From: Streptomyces sp. LBL | GTDB lineage: Bacteria; Actinomycetota; Actinomycetes; Streptomycetales; Streptomycetaceae | Direction: 5' to 3' | Length of the DNA: 64,000 nt | NCBI RefSeq assembly: GCF_029893585.1 | Contig: NZ_JARXYX010000027.1 | Span: 1-64,000 of the forward strand | In this document: one piece after another, positions 54,779 through 63,407 of the stretch | How positions within the stretch are numbered: position 1 is the stretch's first letter | Layout: every line of letters begins with the position of its first letter | Position numbers and translations under genes: made by a program | The notes under the pieces: model-generated | The model's input: only the letters and a program-made list of their open reading frames with translations | What the model was told of the DNA's origin: nothing | The model's database searches: none

Positions 54779-55723
54779 TTACTTCGCCAGCCCGTGCTGC
54801 TTCGCGTACGCGTTCGCCACGTCCTCCGGGTCCTTCTTGTCCTTGTCCACCTGGCGGTTCAGCTCGGTGAGCTGGGCCGTGGTGAGGACGTTGCCGAGGC
54901 GGGCGAGGGCCTTGCGGACGGTGTCGTCGGCCTTGCGGTCGGCGATGAGGGGGACGATGTGCTGGCTGGGGATCAGGTTCTGGGGGTCGGTCAGCACCAC
55001 CCAGTCGTTGGCCTCGATGTCGGTGTCGGTGGTGAAGAGGTTCGCCACGTCCACGTCGCCCTTCTTCAGCGCGCCCTTGACCAGCGGGCCGTCGGAGTCC
55101 AGCGACTTGAACTCCTTGAACTCGACGCCGTACACCTCCTTGAGGCCGACCGCGCCGACGTGCCGCTTCTTCACCTCGGGGGCCGCGCCGATGACCAGTT
55201 TGCCGTTCTGCTTCTTCAGGTCGGCCAGCGAGGTCAGGCCGTACTTCCGGGCCGTCTGGCGGGTCACCGCGAAGGCGTCGGAGTCCTCGGCCGAGCCGTA
55301 GGGGAGGACCTGGAGGCCGCTGGGGAGTGCGAGGGTGAGGGCGTTCTGCATGGTGCCCTCCTCCGCGGCCGTGGCCTTCGGGTCGAGATAGTTGAGCAGG
55401 GCGCCCTGGTATTCGGGCAGCAGGTCGATGTCGCCGCCCCTGAGGGCGGGGATCACGATCTCGCGGGTGCCGAGGTTGGGGCGGACCGTCACCTTCACGC
55501 CGGCCTGCTCCAGGGCGGCCGCGTACAGGTATCCCAGGACCTGGTTCTCGGTGAAGTTGGCGGTGCCGATGGTGACGCCGCCCTTGCTGGAGCCGCTGCC
55601 ACCGGAGCCGCCACCCTGGCTGTCGAGGGAGGTGATGCCGCTGGAGCAGGCGGAGAGGGCGGGGACGGCGACGGCGGTTCCGGCCAGTGCGCCGAGGAGC
55701 GTACGACGGTTCATTCGGGTCAT
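54779..55723 (-). CDS. glycine betaine/choline ABC transporter substrate-binding lipoprotein (OpuC type)
   Basis: 314 residues. Signal with lipobox LSAC after a twin-arginine-like NRRTLLGALAGTAVAVPAL. The binding domain is GVTIGTANFTENQVLGYLYA, LLPEYQGALLNYLDPKATAA, VGLKEVYGVEFKEFKSLDSD and NQLVPL-like QNLIPSQHIVPLIADRKADD. It captures betaine, choline or related osmolytes outside the cell. Last gene of the operon 58071 to 54779. Confidence 0.9.
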   Translation of the reverse strand: MTRMNRRTLLGALAGTAVAVPALSACSSGITSLDSQGGGSGGSGSSKGGVTIGTANFTENQVLGYLYAAALEQAGVKVTVRPNLGTREIVIPALRGGDIDLLPEYQGALLNYLDPKATAAEEGTMQNALTLALPSGLQVLPYGSAEDSDAFAVTRQTARKYGLTSLADLKKQNGKLVIGAAPEVKKRHVGAVGLKEVYGVEFKEFKSLDSDGPLVKGALKKGDVDVANLFTTDTDIEANDWVVLTDPQNLIPSQHIVPLIADRKADDTVRKALARLGNVLTTAQLTELNRQVDKDKKDPEDVANAYAKQHGLAK

Positions 55724-55733
55724 CAGGGAGTTC

Positions 55734-56399
55734 CTAGGCAGTGCGGCGGTGGCGGAAGAGGAAGCGCTGGAGGCCGGAGAGGGCCAGGTCCAGGGCGACG
55801 GCGACCGCGGCGACCAGCACCGCGCCGCCGAGCACCTGGACGAGGTCGCGCTGGGCGAGGCCGTCGAAGACGTAGCGGCCCAGGCCGCCGAAGGAGACGT
55901 ACGCGGCGATCGTGGCCGTGGCCACCACCTGGATGAGGGCCAGGCGCAGGCCGGTCATGATCAGAGGGAGGGCGAGGGGGAGCTCGACCTGGAAGAGGAC
56001 CTGGTGGGCGCGCATGCCCTGCCCGCGTGCCGCGTCCTTCACGTCCGGGTCGACGGCGGTCATCCCGGCGTAGGTGTTGGTGACGATCGCCGGGACCGCG
56101 AGGGCGACCAGGGCGACGTACACCGGCAGCATCGACAGACCGCCGGCCAGGAAGACCAGCACCACCAGGCCGACGGTCGGCAGGGCGCGGCCGAAGGACG
56201 CCAGGTTGATCGCGAGGAACGCGCCCCTGCCCGTGTGGCCGATCAGCAGGCCGAGGGGGAGGCCGATCGCGGTCGCGATGATCGTGGCGAGGAGCGAGTA
56301 CTGGAGGTGTTCGGCCAGGCGGTGGGCGATACCGTCCGAGCCGGCCCACTGGGTGCCGCTGGTCAGCCAGCCGCCGAGGTTCTTGAAGAGTTCGTACAT
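55734..56399 (-). CDS. glycine betaine ABC transporter permease 2
   Basis: 221 residues, five to six membrane segments, with the permease loop DAARGQGMRAHQVLFQVELP followed by LALPLIMTGLRLA. Start ATG 56399 overlaps the previous stop by one base (TGATG). It pairs with the permease upstream to form the channel. The substrate-binding gene follows after 10 bp. Confidence 0.9.
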   Translation of the reverse strand: MYELFKNLGGWLTSGTQWAGSDGIAHRLAEHLQYSLLATIIATAIGLPLGLLIGHTGRGAFLAINLASFGRALPTVGLVVLVFLAGGLSMLPVYVALVALAVPAIVTNTYAGMTAVDPDVKDAARGQGMRAHQVLFQVELPLALPLIMTGLRLALIQVVATATIAAYVSFGGLGRYVFDGLAQRDLVQVLGGAVLVAAVAVALDLALSGLQRFLFRHRRTA

Positions 56400-57040
56400 C
56401 AGGCGCGCCGCCTCTTCCACGGGGTGAGGACGTACTGGACGGCGACCAGCAGCGCGTCCGCGACGACCGCGAGCAGGAGGGTGAGAACCACTCCCACGAT
56501 CACCGGGGTCGGGTAGTCGCGCTGGAAGCCGTCGGTGAAGAGCTGGCCGAGGCCGCCGTCGCCGATGTAGGTCGCGACGGAGACCAGGGAGATCGACATG
56601 ACCGTCGCGATCCGGACGCCCGCCATGATCACGGGGAGCGCGAGGGGGAGTTCGACGGTGAGGAGCGTGCGCAGGGGGCGCGTGCCCATCGCCTTCGCCG
56701 CCTCCTTGGTCTTCGCGGGGACCGAGTCGAGGCCCTCGACCGTGTTCCGGAGCAGGACGACCAGGGTGTACACCGTCAGACCGATGACGGTCGTGGTGCG
56801 GGTGAGGCCGCTGACCGGCAGCAGAAGCACGAAGATCGCGATCGACGGGATCGTGAACAGGATGTTCGACAGGCCGAGGAGGAAGCCGCGCAGGGCGCGG
56901 ATCCGGTGGGCGACCACCGCCAGCGGGAGGCTGATCAGCAGGCCGAGGAAGACCGCGGTCAGGGCCGCCTGGAGGTGCGAGACCGTGAGGGTGGTGAGGT
57001 CGTCGGTGTGGCCGGATATCCACGACCAGTCGACGGTCAT
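56399..57040 (-). CDS. glycine betaine ABC transporter permease 1
   Basis: 213 residues with the same fold: LTVSHLQAALTAVFLGLLIS, ILFTIPSIAIFVLLLPVSGL, and the EAA-loop KEAAKAMGTRPLRTLLTVEL with PLALPVIMAGVRIATV. ATG 57040 overlaps the ATPase stop (ATGA). Two permeases plus ATPase plus binding protein is the OpuC arrangement. Confidence 0.9.
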   Translation of the reverse strand: MTVDWSWISGHTDDLTTLTVSHLQAALTAVFLGLLISLPLAVVAHRIRALRGFLLGLSNILFTIPSIAIFVLLLPVSGLTRTTTVIGLTVYTLVVLLRNTVEGLDSVPAKTKEAAKAMGTRPLRTLLTVELPLALPVIMAGVRIATVMSISLVSVATYIGDGGLGQLFTDGFQRDYPTPVIVGVVLTLLLAVVADALLVAVQYVLTPWKRRRA

Positions 57041-58071
57041 GCGGCGACCCGCGCTTCCGTGTGGGCCCGGCCGGCGTGGGTGTGGATGTCGTCGCGGGAC
57101 GAGACACCGGTGAGTACGCCCTGTGCGTCGACGCGGGCGATCAGACCGGTGGGGGAGGCGACCGACTCGTTGAGCGCCGAGAGCAGGGAGTCGTCGTCCT
57201 GGAGCGGTCGTACGGGGAGTTCGGCGTCCTTCGACGCCCAGTGGACCGGCCTGTTCGCCGCGTCGAGGACGAGGGTCCAGGTGCCGCCCTCGGGAGCCGG
57301 GCCCTGGGGGACGTCCGCGAGGGTCTTCAGCGAGAGCAGCTTCAGACCGCGCTCGGCGCCGAGGAAGTCGGCGACGAAGTCGTCGGCGGGGCGGGCGAGG
57401 AGCTCGGTCGGCGGGGCGCACTGGACGAGGTGACCACCGGTGCGGAAGATCGCGATGCGGTCGCCGAGCCGTACCGCCTCGTCGACGTCGTGCGTCACGA
57501 AGACGATGGTCTTGTTCAACTCCTTCTGGAGCCTGAGCAGTTCGTCCTGGAGCTGGGTGCGCACCACGGGGTCGACCGCGCCGAAGGGCTCGTCCATGAG
57601 CAGCACCGGCGGGTCGGCGGCGAGCGCCCGGGCCACGCCGACGCGCTGCTGCTGACCGCCGGAGAGCTGATGCGGGTAGCGGCGGCCGGACTCGGCGGTC
57701 AGGCCGACGGTTTCGAGGAGCTCGGCCGCGCGGGCGCGTGCCTTGCGGCGGCCGTGGCCCAGCAGCAGCGGGACCGTGGCGATGTTGTCGAGCACCGTGC
57801 GGTGCGGGAAGAGGCCCGACTGCTGGATGACGTACCCGATGGAGCGGCGCAGTTCGGCCGCGTCCTGCTCGGTGACGTCCTTGCCGCCGACCCGGATGGT
57901 GCCGGAGGTCGGTTCGACCATCCGGTTGACCATCCGCAGGGTGGTCGTCTTGCCGCAACCGGAGGATCCGACAAGGACGGTCACGCCGCCTTCCGGCATT
58001 TCCAGGGTGAGGTCGTGGACAGCTGTCGTGCCGTTGGGGAAACGCTTGTGGACCGCGTCGAACTGGATCAT
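57037..58071 (-). CDS. glycine betaine ABC transporter ATP-binding protein with CBS-like tail
   Basis: 344 residues. VGSSGCGKTTTLRMVNRMVE, LSGGQQQRVGVARALAADPP, VLLMDEPFGAVDPVVR and VTHDVDEA make a complete OpuA/OpuC ATPase. The C-terminal third (VLDAANRPVHWASKDAELPV, VASPTGLIARVDAQGVLTGV) resembles a CBS domain that could sense ionic strength. ATG 58071 with AAGGGACAACTC ahead is preferred over 58104. TTGACA (minus, 58136-58131) upstream is a good -35 without a clear -10. Confidence 0.9.
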   Translation of the reverse strand: MIQFDAVHKRFPNGTTAVHDLTLEMPEGGVTVLVGSSGCGKTTTLRMVNRMVEPTSGTIRVGGKDVTEQDAAELRRSIGYVIQQSGLFPHRTVLDNIATVPLLLGHGRRKARARAAELLETVGLTAESGRRYPHQLSGGQQQRVGVARALAADPPVLLMDEPFGAVDPVVRTQLQDELLRLQKELNKTIVFVTHDVDEAVRLGDRIAIFRTGGHLVQCAPPTELLARPADDFVADFLGAERGLKLLSLKTLADVPQGPAPEGGTWTLVLDAANRPVHWASKDAELPVRPLQDDDSLLSALNESVASPTGLIARVDAQGVLTGVSSRDDIHTHAGRAHTEARVAA

Positions 58072-58212
58072 GAGTTGTCCCTTGCCCGGGCTGTATAACG
58101 TCATGCAGAGTTGTTCCTGGATGAATAGGTTGTCAACGCCTTGGTGTTAATCCGAGGTAACGGAGACCGAAGAGCAAGATCAGCTGTCCGATTTAGTGAG
58201 GGTTTGGGCTTT

Positions 58213-59721
58213 ATGTCGTCTCGGATCGTGGACATGCCGCGCACTACGGGCTCCGCTCTCGTCGTCCTCGACGGGATCGGGCTCGGCGTCGCCGACGTCG
58301 TACGGCTCGCCGACGGGGCCGCGCGGCCGGTTCCCGGGAGCGAGGCGATGCGGCGCGTCGAGGGGTCCTGGGACGCCGCCCGGCTGATCGCCGCGACCGG
58401 CCGTGTCTACGGCCGCTCCACCGGAGTCGGCGCCAACCGGAACGAGGACGTGCCCACCGGCGCCGCCGCCGAGCACGGCCTGCGCCTGCTGCGCAGCCAC
58501 GCCGGGGCCATCGGCGAGGAACTCCCCGCCAGGGAGGTTCGCGCGATGCTCGCGGTCCGTGCCAACCAACTGCTGGCCGGAGGCGCGGGCCTCAGGCCCA
58601 CCGTCGTCACGGCCCTGTGCGAGGCGCTGGAGAGCGCCGCCCACCCGGTGGTGAACGAGTTCGGCTCGGTCGGCACCGGCGACATCGCCGCGCTGGCGCA
58701 GGCGGCGCTGGCGCTCGCGGGGGAGCATCCCTGGCGCGGGGCCGGTGCGCCCGAGCCGCAGCCGCTCGACAACAACGACGCGCTGGCCTTCATCAGCAGC
58801 AACGCCCTCACCCTCGGCCAGTCCGCCCTCGCCCTGCACGAACTGCGCGGCCTGCTGGAGGCCACCCAGGTCGTCGGCGCCCTCTCCCTGCTCGCCGTCG
58901 ACGGCTCCCACGAGGCCTACGCCGCCCCCGTGCACGCCGCCCGCCCACACCGCGGCTCCAGCGAAGTCGCCCGCCGCATGCGGGAGTTGATCGGCGCGGC
59001 CGACCGGCCCACCCCGCCGCTCGGCCGGATCCAGGACCCGTACGGTTTCCGCTGCCTGCCCCAGATCCACGGTCCGGCGCACGACGCCGCCGACGCCCTG
59101 GAAGAGGTCATCGCCATCGAGATCAACGCGGCCGCGGAGAACCCGCTGATCTGCCCCGAGGACCTGGCCGCCTACCACCACGGCGGCTTCTACCAGGCCC
59201 AGCTCGCCCTCGCCCTGGACCACTTCCGGCTGGCCCTGACCCAGGTGGCCCGGCTGTCGACGTCCCGCCTGTCCAGCCTGAACGAGCCCGTCTTCACCCG
59301 GCTGCGGCCCTTCCTCGCCGACCCCGAACCCGCCTCCTCCGGCGTGATGATCCTGGAGTACGCCGCCGGAGCCGCCCTCGGCGACCTGCGGTCCTTCTCC
59401 GCCCCCGCCTCCCTCGGCCACGCTGTACTCTCCCGAGGCGTCGAGGAACAGGCCAGCTTCGCCTCGCTCGCCGCACGCCAGACACTGCGTGTGTGCCGTG
59501 CGTACCGTCTCGTCGTCGGCTGCGAACTCGTCGCCGCCGTACGGGCGCTGCGCCAGCGCGGTCACGTGCCGGACCCGGATCTGCCGGTGGGCCGCGCGCT
59601 GGAACTCGCCGTGTCGGTACTCGACGAGGACCCGGCCGACCGCCCGCTCACGCACGACGTGACGGCGGCGGCCGCACTGCTCGACCGGTTCACGGAGATC
59701 TGGAGGGGGAGCGAGGCATGA
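58213..59721 (+). CDS. aromatic amino acid ammonia-lyase homologue lacking the MIO triad
   Basis: 502 residues, HAL/PAL fold throughout: RVYGRSTGVGANRN, NDALAFISSNALTLGQSALA, QDPYGFRCLPQIHGPAHDAA, EINAAAENPLICPEDLAAYH. In active enzymes Ala-Ser-Gly before Asp cyclises to the MIO cofactor (GSVGASGD). Here the text is EFGSVGTGDIAALAQAALA, so Ala-Ser is replaced by a single Thr (residue 155) and MIO cannot form. The protein probably has lost ammonia-lyase activity or works differently. It is followed by an RpiR regulator and divergent from the betaine importer. ATG 58213 chosen; the frame is open further upstream. Confidence 0.85.
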   Translation: MSSRIVDMPRTTGSALVVLDGIGLGVADVVRLADGAARPVPGSEAMRRVEGSWDAARLIAATGRVYGRSTGVGANRNEDVPTGAAAEHGLRLLRSHAGAIGEELPAREVRAMLAVRANQLLAGGAGLRPTVVTALCEALESAAHPVVNEFGSVGTGDIAALAQAALALAGEHPWRGAGAPEPQPLDNNDALAFISSNALTLGQSALALHELRGLLEATQVVGALSLLAVDGSHEAYAAPVHAARPHRGSSEVARRMRELIGAADRPTPPLGRIQDPYGFRCLPQIHGPAHDAADALEEVIAIEINAAAENPLICPEDLAAYHHGGFYQAQLALALDHFRLALTQVARLSTSRLSSLNEPVFTRLRPFLADPEPASSGVMILEYAAGAALGDLRSFSAPASLGHAVLSRGVEEQASFASLAARQTLRVCRAYRLVVGCELVAAVRALRQRGHVPDPDLPVGRALELAVSVLDEDPADRPLTHDVTAAAALLDRFTEIWRGSEA

Positions 59722-59819
59722 GCGAGTCATGAGCGAGTCATGAGGACGAACGGGAACTCGGGTGTGGTGGGTGGGGGCTCGGGCGTGTCGGGTGGGGCTC
59801 GGGTGCGGCGGACGGGAGT

Positions 59820-60830
59820 GTGACCGTGGCGGAGAGGAACGGCGTTGTGGCGGACGGGGGTGGCGGTGTGGCGGAGAGGAACGGCGTTGTGGCGGACGGG
59901 GGTGGCGGTGTGGCGGAGAGGAACGGCGTTGTGGCGGACGGGGATGGCGGCGTGCCGGAAAGGAACGGCGCCGTGGCGGACGGGAGCGGTGGCGTGCCGG
60001 ACAGTCCCGCCGCGCGGCTGCAGGCGCTGTTCGAGGGGCACCGGCTGACGCCGACCCAGCGGCGCATCGCGCACAGCATGGTGCGCCGCGCCGCCGACGT
60101 GCCGTTCCTGTCCAGCGTGGAACTGGCCGAGCTGGCCGGGGTCAGTCAGCCGTCCGTCACCCGCTTCGCGGTCGCGCTCGGGTTCGACGGCTACCCGGCC
60201 CTGCGCAGGCACCTGCGCGAGGTCGCGCCCGCCGAACCGGCCGGGGACACGGCCTCGTACAACGAATACCAGCAGGCCGTCGAGGCGGAGATCGAGAACC
60301 TGCGGCACCTGGCGGAGGTGCTGGCCGACCCGCGGCCGGTGCGGCGGGCGGGGCGGCTGCTCGCGGCCTCACGCCCTCTCCCGGTGCTCGGGCTGCGTGC
60401 CGCGGCCTCGCAGGCGTACGGCTTCGCGTACTTCGCGGCGAAGGTCCATCCGGACGTACGGCTGCTCAACGAGGGCGGCACGATGATCCACGACCGGATC
60501 GACGCCGCCGTACGGGCGGGCGCCTCAGCGCTGCTGTGCTTCGCGCTGCCCCGGCACCCGCGCGAGGTCGTGGACACGCTCGCCTACGCGAAGGAGGCCG
60601 GGCTGACGGTGGTCACCGTCGCGGACTCGGCCTTCGCGCCGGTCGCCAAGGTCTCCGACCTCCTGCTGCCCGCCGCCGTCGGCACCGGCCTCGCCTTCGA
60701 CACCGCCTGCGCGCCGATGCTGCTGGGCCGGGTCCTGCTGGAGGCGATGTGCGACGACCTGCCCGACGCACAGGCCCGGCTGGAGGAGTTCGACGCGAGG
60801 GCGACGGCCCGGAGCCTGTTCGTCGAATGA
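59820..60830 (+). CDS. RpiR/MurR-family regulator with N-terminal 14-residue repeats
   Basis: 336 residues, GTG start. Residues 3-58 are four copies of VAERNGVVADGGGG (last copies diverged), coded by 42-bp repeats. HTH_6 domain about 62-140 (TPTQRRIAHSMVRRAADVPF, LAELAGVSQPSVTRFAVALG). SIS sugar-phosphate sensing domain about 165-310 (LRAAASQAYGFAYFAAKVHP, CFALPRHPREVVDTLAYAKE). It probably controls the ammonia-lyase-like gene or a sugar pathway. The true start could lie after the repeats; none of the repeats is needed for the known domains. Confidence 0.85.
   Translation: MTVAERNGVVADGGGGVAERNGVVADGGGGVAERNGVVADGDGGVPERNGAVADGSGGVPDSPAARLQALFEGHRLTPTQRRIAHSMVRRAADVPFLSSVELAELAGVSQPSVTRFAVALGFDGYPALRRHLREVAPAEPAGDTASYNEYQQAVEAEIENLRHLAEVLADPRPVRRAGRLLAASRPLPVLGLRAAASQAYGFAYFAAKVHPDVRLLNEGGTMIHDRIDAAVRAGASALLCFALPRHPREVVDTLAYAKEAGLTVVTVADSAFAPVAKVSDLLLPAAVGTGLAFDTACAPMLLGRVLLEAMCDDLPDAQARLEEFDARATARSLFVE
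59826..59993. repeat. 42-bp coding tandem repeat, 4 copies
   Basis: Units begin GTGGCGGAGAGGAACGGCGT and start at 59826, 59868, 59910 and 59952. The first two are nearly identical, the last two diverged. Being a multiple of three, the array keeps the frame. Confidence 0.9.
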
Positions 60831-60962
60831 GGTGGGTTCGTCGAGTGAGGCGCGGGTCGTCGAATGAGGTGGGTTCGTCGAATGAGGCGCGGGTCGTCGG
60901 GTGAGGCGGGTTCGTCGGGTGAGGCGTGGGTCGTCGGGTGAGGCGGGTTTATCGGGTGAGGT
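60831..60962. repeat. 18-bp tandem repeats GGTTCGTCGAATGAGGCG family
   Basis: About seven imperfect units follow the RpiR stop codon; the first includes the end of the gene. No terminator seen. Confidence 0.85.
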
Positions 60963-60994
60963 CACCCGGCCCGACAAGAGCCATCCGAAACGCC

Positions 60995-61339
60995 CTAGGG
61001 CCTGCGTTTCCGGGTCGCGGCGAACACGATGCCGATCCCCGTGGCTCCGTACAGGACGAACAGCGCGCCCTCGCGCCCCAGGCTCCGGCGCTTCACTTCC
61101 TGGGCGAACTTCAGTTGCTCGTACGTGCTCATGCCGGTCGAGCGGCCGGTGGCGGTGTCGTAGGAGAGCGCGCAGCGGTCGCCCTCGCGCATGTGCCCCG
61201 GGGAACTCTCGCCGTCCGCGTGCAACTGGAGCCCTGGGCAGTCAGGGACGCCGTAGGCCGCGCCGGCTCTCAACAGCGACAAGGCTCCCCACAGCAGCGG
61301 CAACAGGAACAGCACGAGTAACACGGGTCGGAATCTCAT
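60995..61339 (-). CDS. small membrane protein of unknown function
   Basis: 114 residues with an N-terminal segment (PVLLVLFLLPLLWGALSLLR), an outer hydrophilic part with two Cys (YGVPDCPGLQLHADGESS, CALSYDTATGRSTGMSTYEQ) and a C-terminal segment (EGALFVLYGATGIGIVFAAT). It resembles Streptomyces small integral membrane proteins; no function known. Confidence 0.65.
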   Translation of the reverse strand: MRFRPVLLVLFLLPLLWGALSLLRAGAAYGVPDCPGLQLHADGESSPGHMREGDRCALSYDTATGRSTGMSTYEQLKFAQEVKRRSLGREGALFVLYGATGIGIVFAATRKRRP

Positions 61340-61426
61340 CGAGTCACCCTAGTGAGGGGCCCGACGGCTGGTCGCCCCCTCCCAATCAGCACAGCACAGC
61401 GATTTCAGGTGAAACGGCGGGGACCG

Positions 61427-61800
61427 TCAACGAGCGGCGACGTCAAGGGCCTTGGCCAGCAGGGCACGGGAGTGCGCCCGGGCCGCGGGGTCCGCGACGA
61501 TGTCCTGGACCATCACCTCGTCGACGCCGGTGGCCTTGGTCATCTGCTCCAGCTGATCCCGTACGGTCTCCGGGCTGCCGGCGATCTGGCGGGGCCAGCG
61601 GCCGTCGGTGATGACGATGGGGGTGTCCTTCTGTTCCTGGCCGAGTTCCCGCTCGGCCTCCTCGACCGTGGGAACCTGGGCCGCGGTCCCTTGGCGGGCC
61701 AGGCGGGCCATCAGGGCGGTCCTGGACCAGTTCGGCCGCCGCGCCTCGGCGTCGGTGTCGGCGACCACGGTGCTGACGGAGAGGATGCCGCGTCCTCCTT
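61427..61800 (-). pseudogene. luciferase-like monooxygenase, C-terminal remnant
   Basis: About 120 residues only: ILSVSTVVADTDAEARRPNW, LGQEQKDTPIVITDGRWPRQ, IAGSPETVRDQLEQMTKATG and VQDIVADPAARAHSRALLAK. These match the last third of LLM-class flavin-dependent oxidoreductases (about 330 residues normally). The flavin-binding N-terminal barrel part is missing, cut off just after the TetR gene. Non-functional remnant in all likelihood. Confidence 0.75.
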
Positions 61801-61817
61801 GAGTGAGTTGCCGACTG

Positions 61818-62411
61818 CTAGGTGCGGTCGTCCGGCTCGCGGTATCCGTGGGCGACGAGCGCCCGCAGCCGGTCGACCGATTCCCCGGTGGTGCCGGTGC
61901 CCTTGATCCAGGCGAGCGAGCAGGCTGCGAGGAACAGGTCGTAGCCCGTCACCGACGGGCGTACGTACCCTGTGCGCTGTGCGGCTCGCACGTACTCGTC
62001 GGTCGTGGCGATGAGTTCGTCACAGGGGACGGTGAGCGGATTGTCCGGGTCCTGCGCCCGGGTTGCCGCCATGAGGGGTTCCGGCAGTCCGCTGTAGGCG
62101 CTGAGGTAGTCCTCCATCGCCCGCAGCCACTGCGTCAGCGCCGTGCCGGCGTCGTCGATGCCGGCGATGTCCGCCCGGCGGGTCACCAGTTCCTCGGTGC
62201 GGGACTGGAGTACGGCCGACAGCAGGGCCTCACGGGTGGGGAAGTGCCGGTACAGCGTTCCCGGCCCGACGCCCGCCTCCTTGGCGACCGCCTCCAGTGA
62301 CGTGCCGACCCCGTCCCGAAGGAAGTGGCGCTGGGCCGCTTCCAGGAGGGCCGCGCGATTGCGCTGGACGTCGGCGCGGGGCTTGCGCCCCTGTTGCTCC
62401 CTGGCGTTCAT
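61818..62411 (-). CDS. TetR-family regulator
   Basis: 197 residues. HTH at about 20-66 (LLEAAQRHFLRDGVGTSLEA, VGPGTLYRHFPTREALLSAV); ligand domain SETE-type helical to the end. It is preceded by two inverted repeats that are its likely operators. The flanking LLM remnant may once have been its target gene. Confidence 0.92.
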   Translation of the reverse strand: MNAREQQGRKPRADVQRNRAALLEAAQRHFLRDGVGTSLEAVAKEAGVGPGTLYRHFPTREALLSAVLQSRTEELVTRRADIAGIDDAGTALTQWLRAMEDYLSAYSGLPEPLMAATRAQDPDNPLTVPCDELIATTDEYVRAAQRTGYVRPSVTGYDLFLAACSLAWIKGTGTTGESVDRLRALVAHGYREPDDRT

Positions 62412-62453
62412 ACGCTCTCCCGCATCTCTTCCCGTAAGGTGGCCGATCGAAAA

Positions 62454-62503
62454 CGGAGGCTATCTCCGAATTGCCTCAACGGTAAACCGGAGGCATCCTC
62501 CGG
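62454..62503. promoter_or_regulatory. two operator-like palindromes before TetR gene
   Basis: CGGAG-GCTAT-CTCCG (62454-62468) and CCGGAGG-CAT-CCTCCGG (62487-62503), 33 bp apart centre to centre. They share the GGAG core, as expected for one repressor with two sites. Confidence 0.55.
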
Positions 62504-62565
62504 CCAAATCGGCACTCGACGCTGCGATCTTTGCGCGCGCTATTCGGCTCAATGAAGCTTTCCGA

Positions 62566-63273
62566 TCACATCTGCTCCGTGATGCGGTCAAGGATGTGGC
62601 CCTGGCCAGGGTGCTCGGCAACGGGGCCACGGCCGGAACGTGGGGCGCCGCCCCGGCCGGCGTCATCGTCATCCTGGCCGTGCTGCTCGACAGCGCTTGC
62701 GCCGGCCGGTGCCGCTGCCGCGGGGATGGCGTGGTCGACGAGGACGGCTGCGATGGCGGCGGCGGTGGTGAACGCTTCGGTGTTGAGGACTCGGCTGCGG
62801 GCCGAGGCGCCGTCCAGGAGCAGCGCCAGTTGCTCGCCGAGCTGTTCGGGGTTGGTGGCGCCGGCCTCGCGGGCGGTATCGGTGAGCCGGGCGGCGAAGC
62901 CTTTTTTGTAGGTGCGGGCCTGTACGCGTGCCGGGTGGCCCGGGTCGGGAATTTCGACGGCCGCCGCGATGAATGGGCACAGGGGTGAGTGCACGTCGAA
63001 CGCGGCGAGGAGTCGTTCGCGAGGTGTGAGGTCGGTGCGGTCGAACACTTCGGGCAGGATGTCGGGATCGAATCGCCGTAGGCATTCGGCGATCAGCTCG
63101 TCCTTGCCCGTGAAGTGCTGGTAAAGCGTGCGCTTGGACACCTCAGCCACCGCGCAGAGCTGGTCCATGCCGGTGCAGTTGATGCCTTGATCGCGGAACA
63201 GTTGTTGTGACGCGCTGAGGATGCGCTCTCGTGCCCCCCTGCCGCGGCGCAGGCCTCGCGGCCCCTTCTCCAT
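62566..63273 (-). CDS. TetR-family regulator, second
   Basis: About 235 residues. HTH about 13-60 (ARERILSASQQLFRDQGINC, AEVSKRTLYQHFTGKDELIA), then helical TetR_C (LLAAFDVHSPLCPFIAAAVE, YKKGFAARLTDTAREAGATN, EQLALLLDGASARSRVLNTE). The last 45 residues (AVEQHGQDDDDAGRGG and on) are unlike the family and may be a read-through of a frameshifted end. ATG 63273, or GTG 63282. It is divergent from the SDR gene it probably controls. Confidence 0.85.
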   Translation of the reverse strand: MEKGPRGLRRGRGARERILSASQQLFRDQGINCTGMDQLCAVAEVSKRTLYQHFTGKDELIAECLRRFDPDILPEVFDRTDLTPRERLLAAFDVHSPLCPFIAAAVEIPDPGHPARVQARTYKKGFAARLTDTAREAGATNPEQLGEQLALLLDGASARSRVLNTEAFTTAAAIAAVLVDHAIPAAAAPAGASAVEQHGQDDDDAGRGGAPRSGRGPVAEHPGQGHILDRITEQM

Positions 63274-63310
63274 CTCTGTCACACGCCCAGCGTAGCCCAC
63301 TTGGGTACCG

Positions 63311-63378
63311 CTCGGTGTGCATAGCTTGCATCCCGCGCGACTGATCGATACGTTAAGTACCCGGCTCGGTGTACATAA
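63311..63378. promoter_or_regulatory. repeated motif CTCGGTGTRCATA between TetR and SDR genes
   Basis: Direct copies at 63311-63323 and 63365-63377 with one difference; the second is part of the inverted pair TTAAGTAC / GTACATAA (63353-63378). Likely operator or promoter elements of the divergent pair. Confidence 0.5.
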
Positions 63379-63407
63379 CATCGGCACGGCATGTGAATGG
63401 AGTGGTC

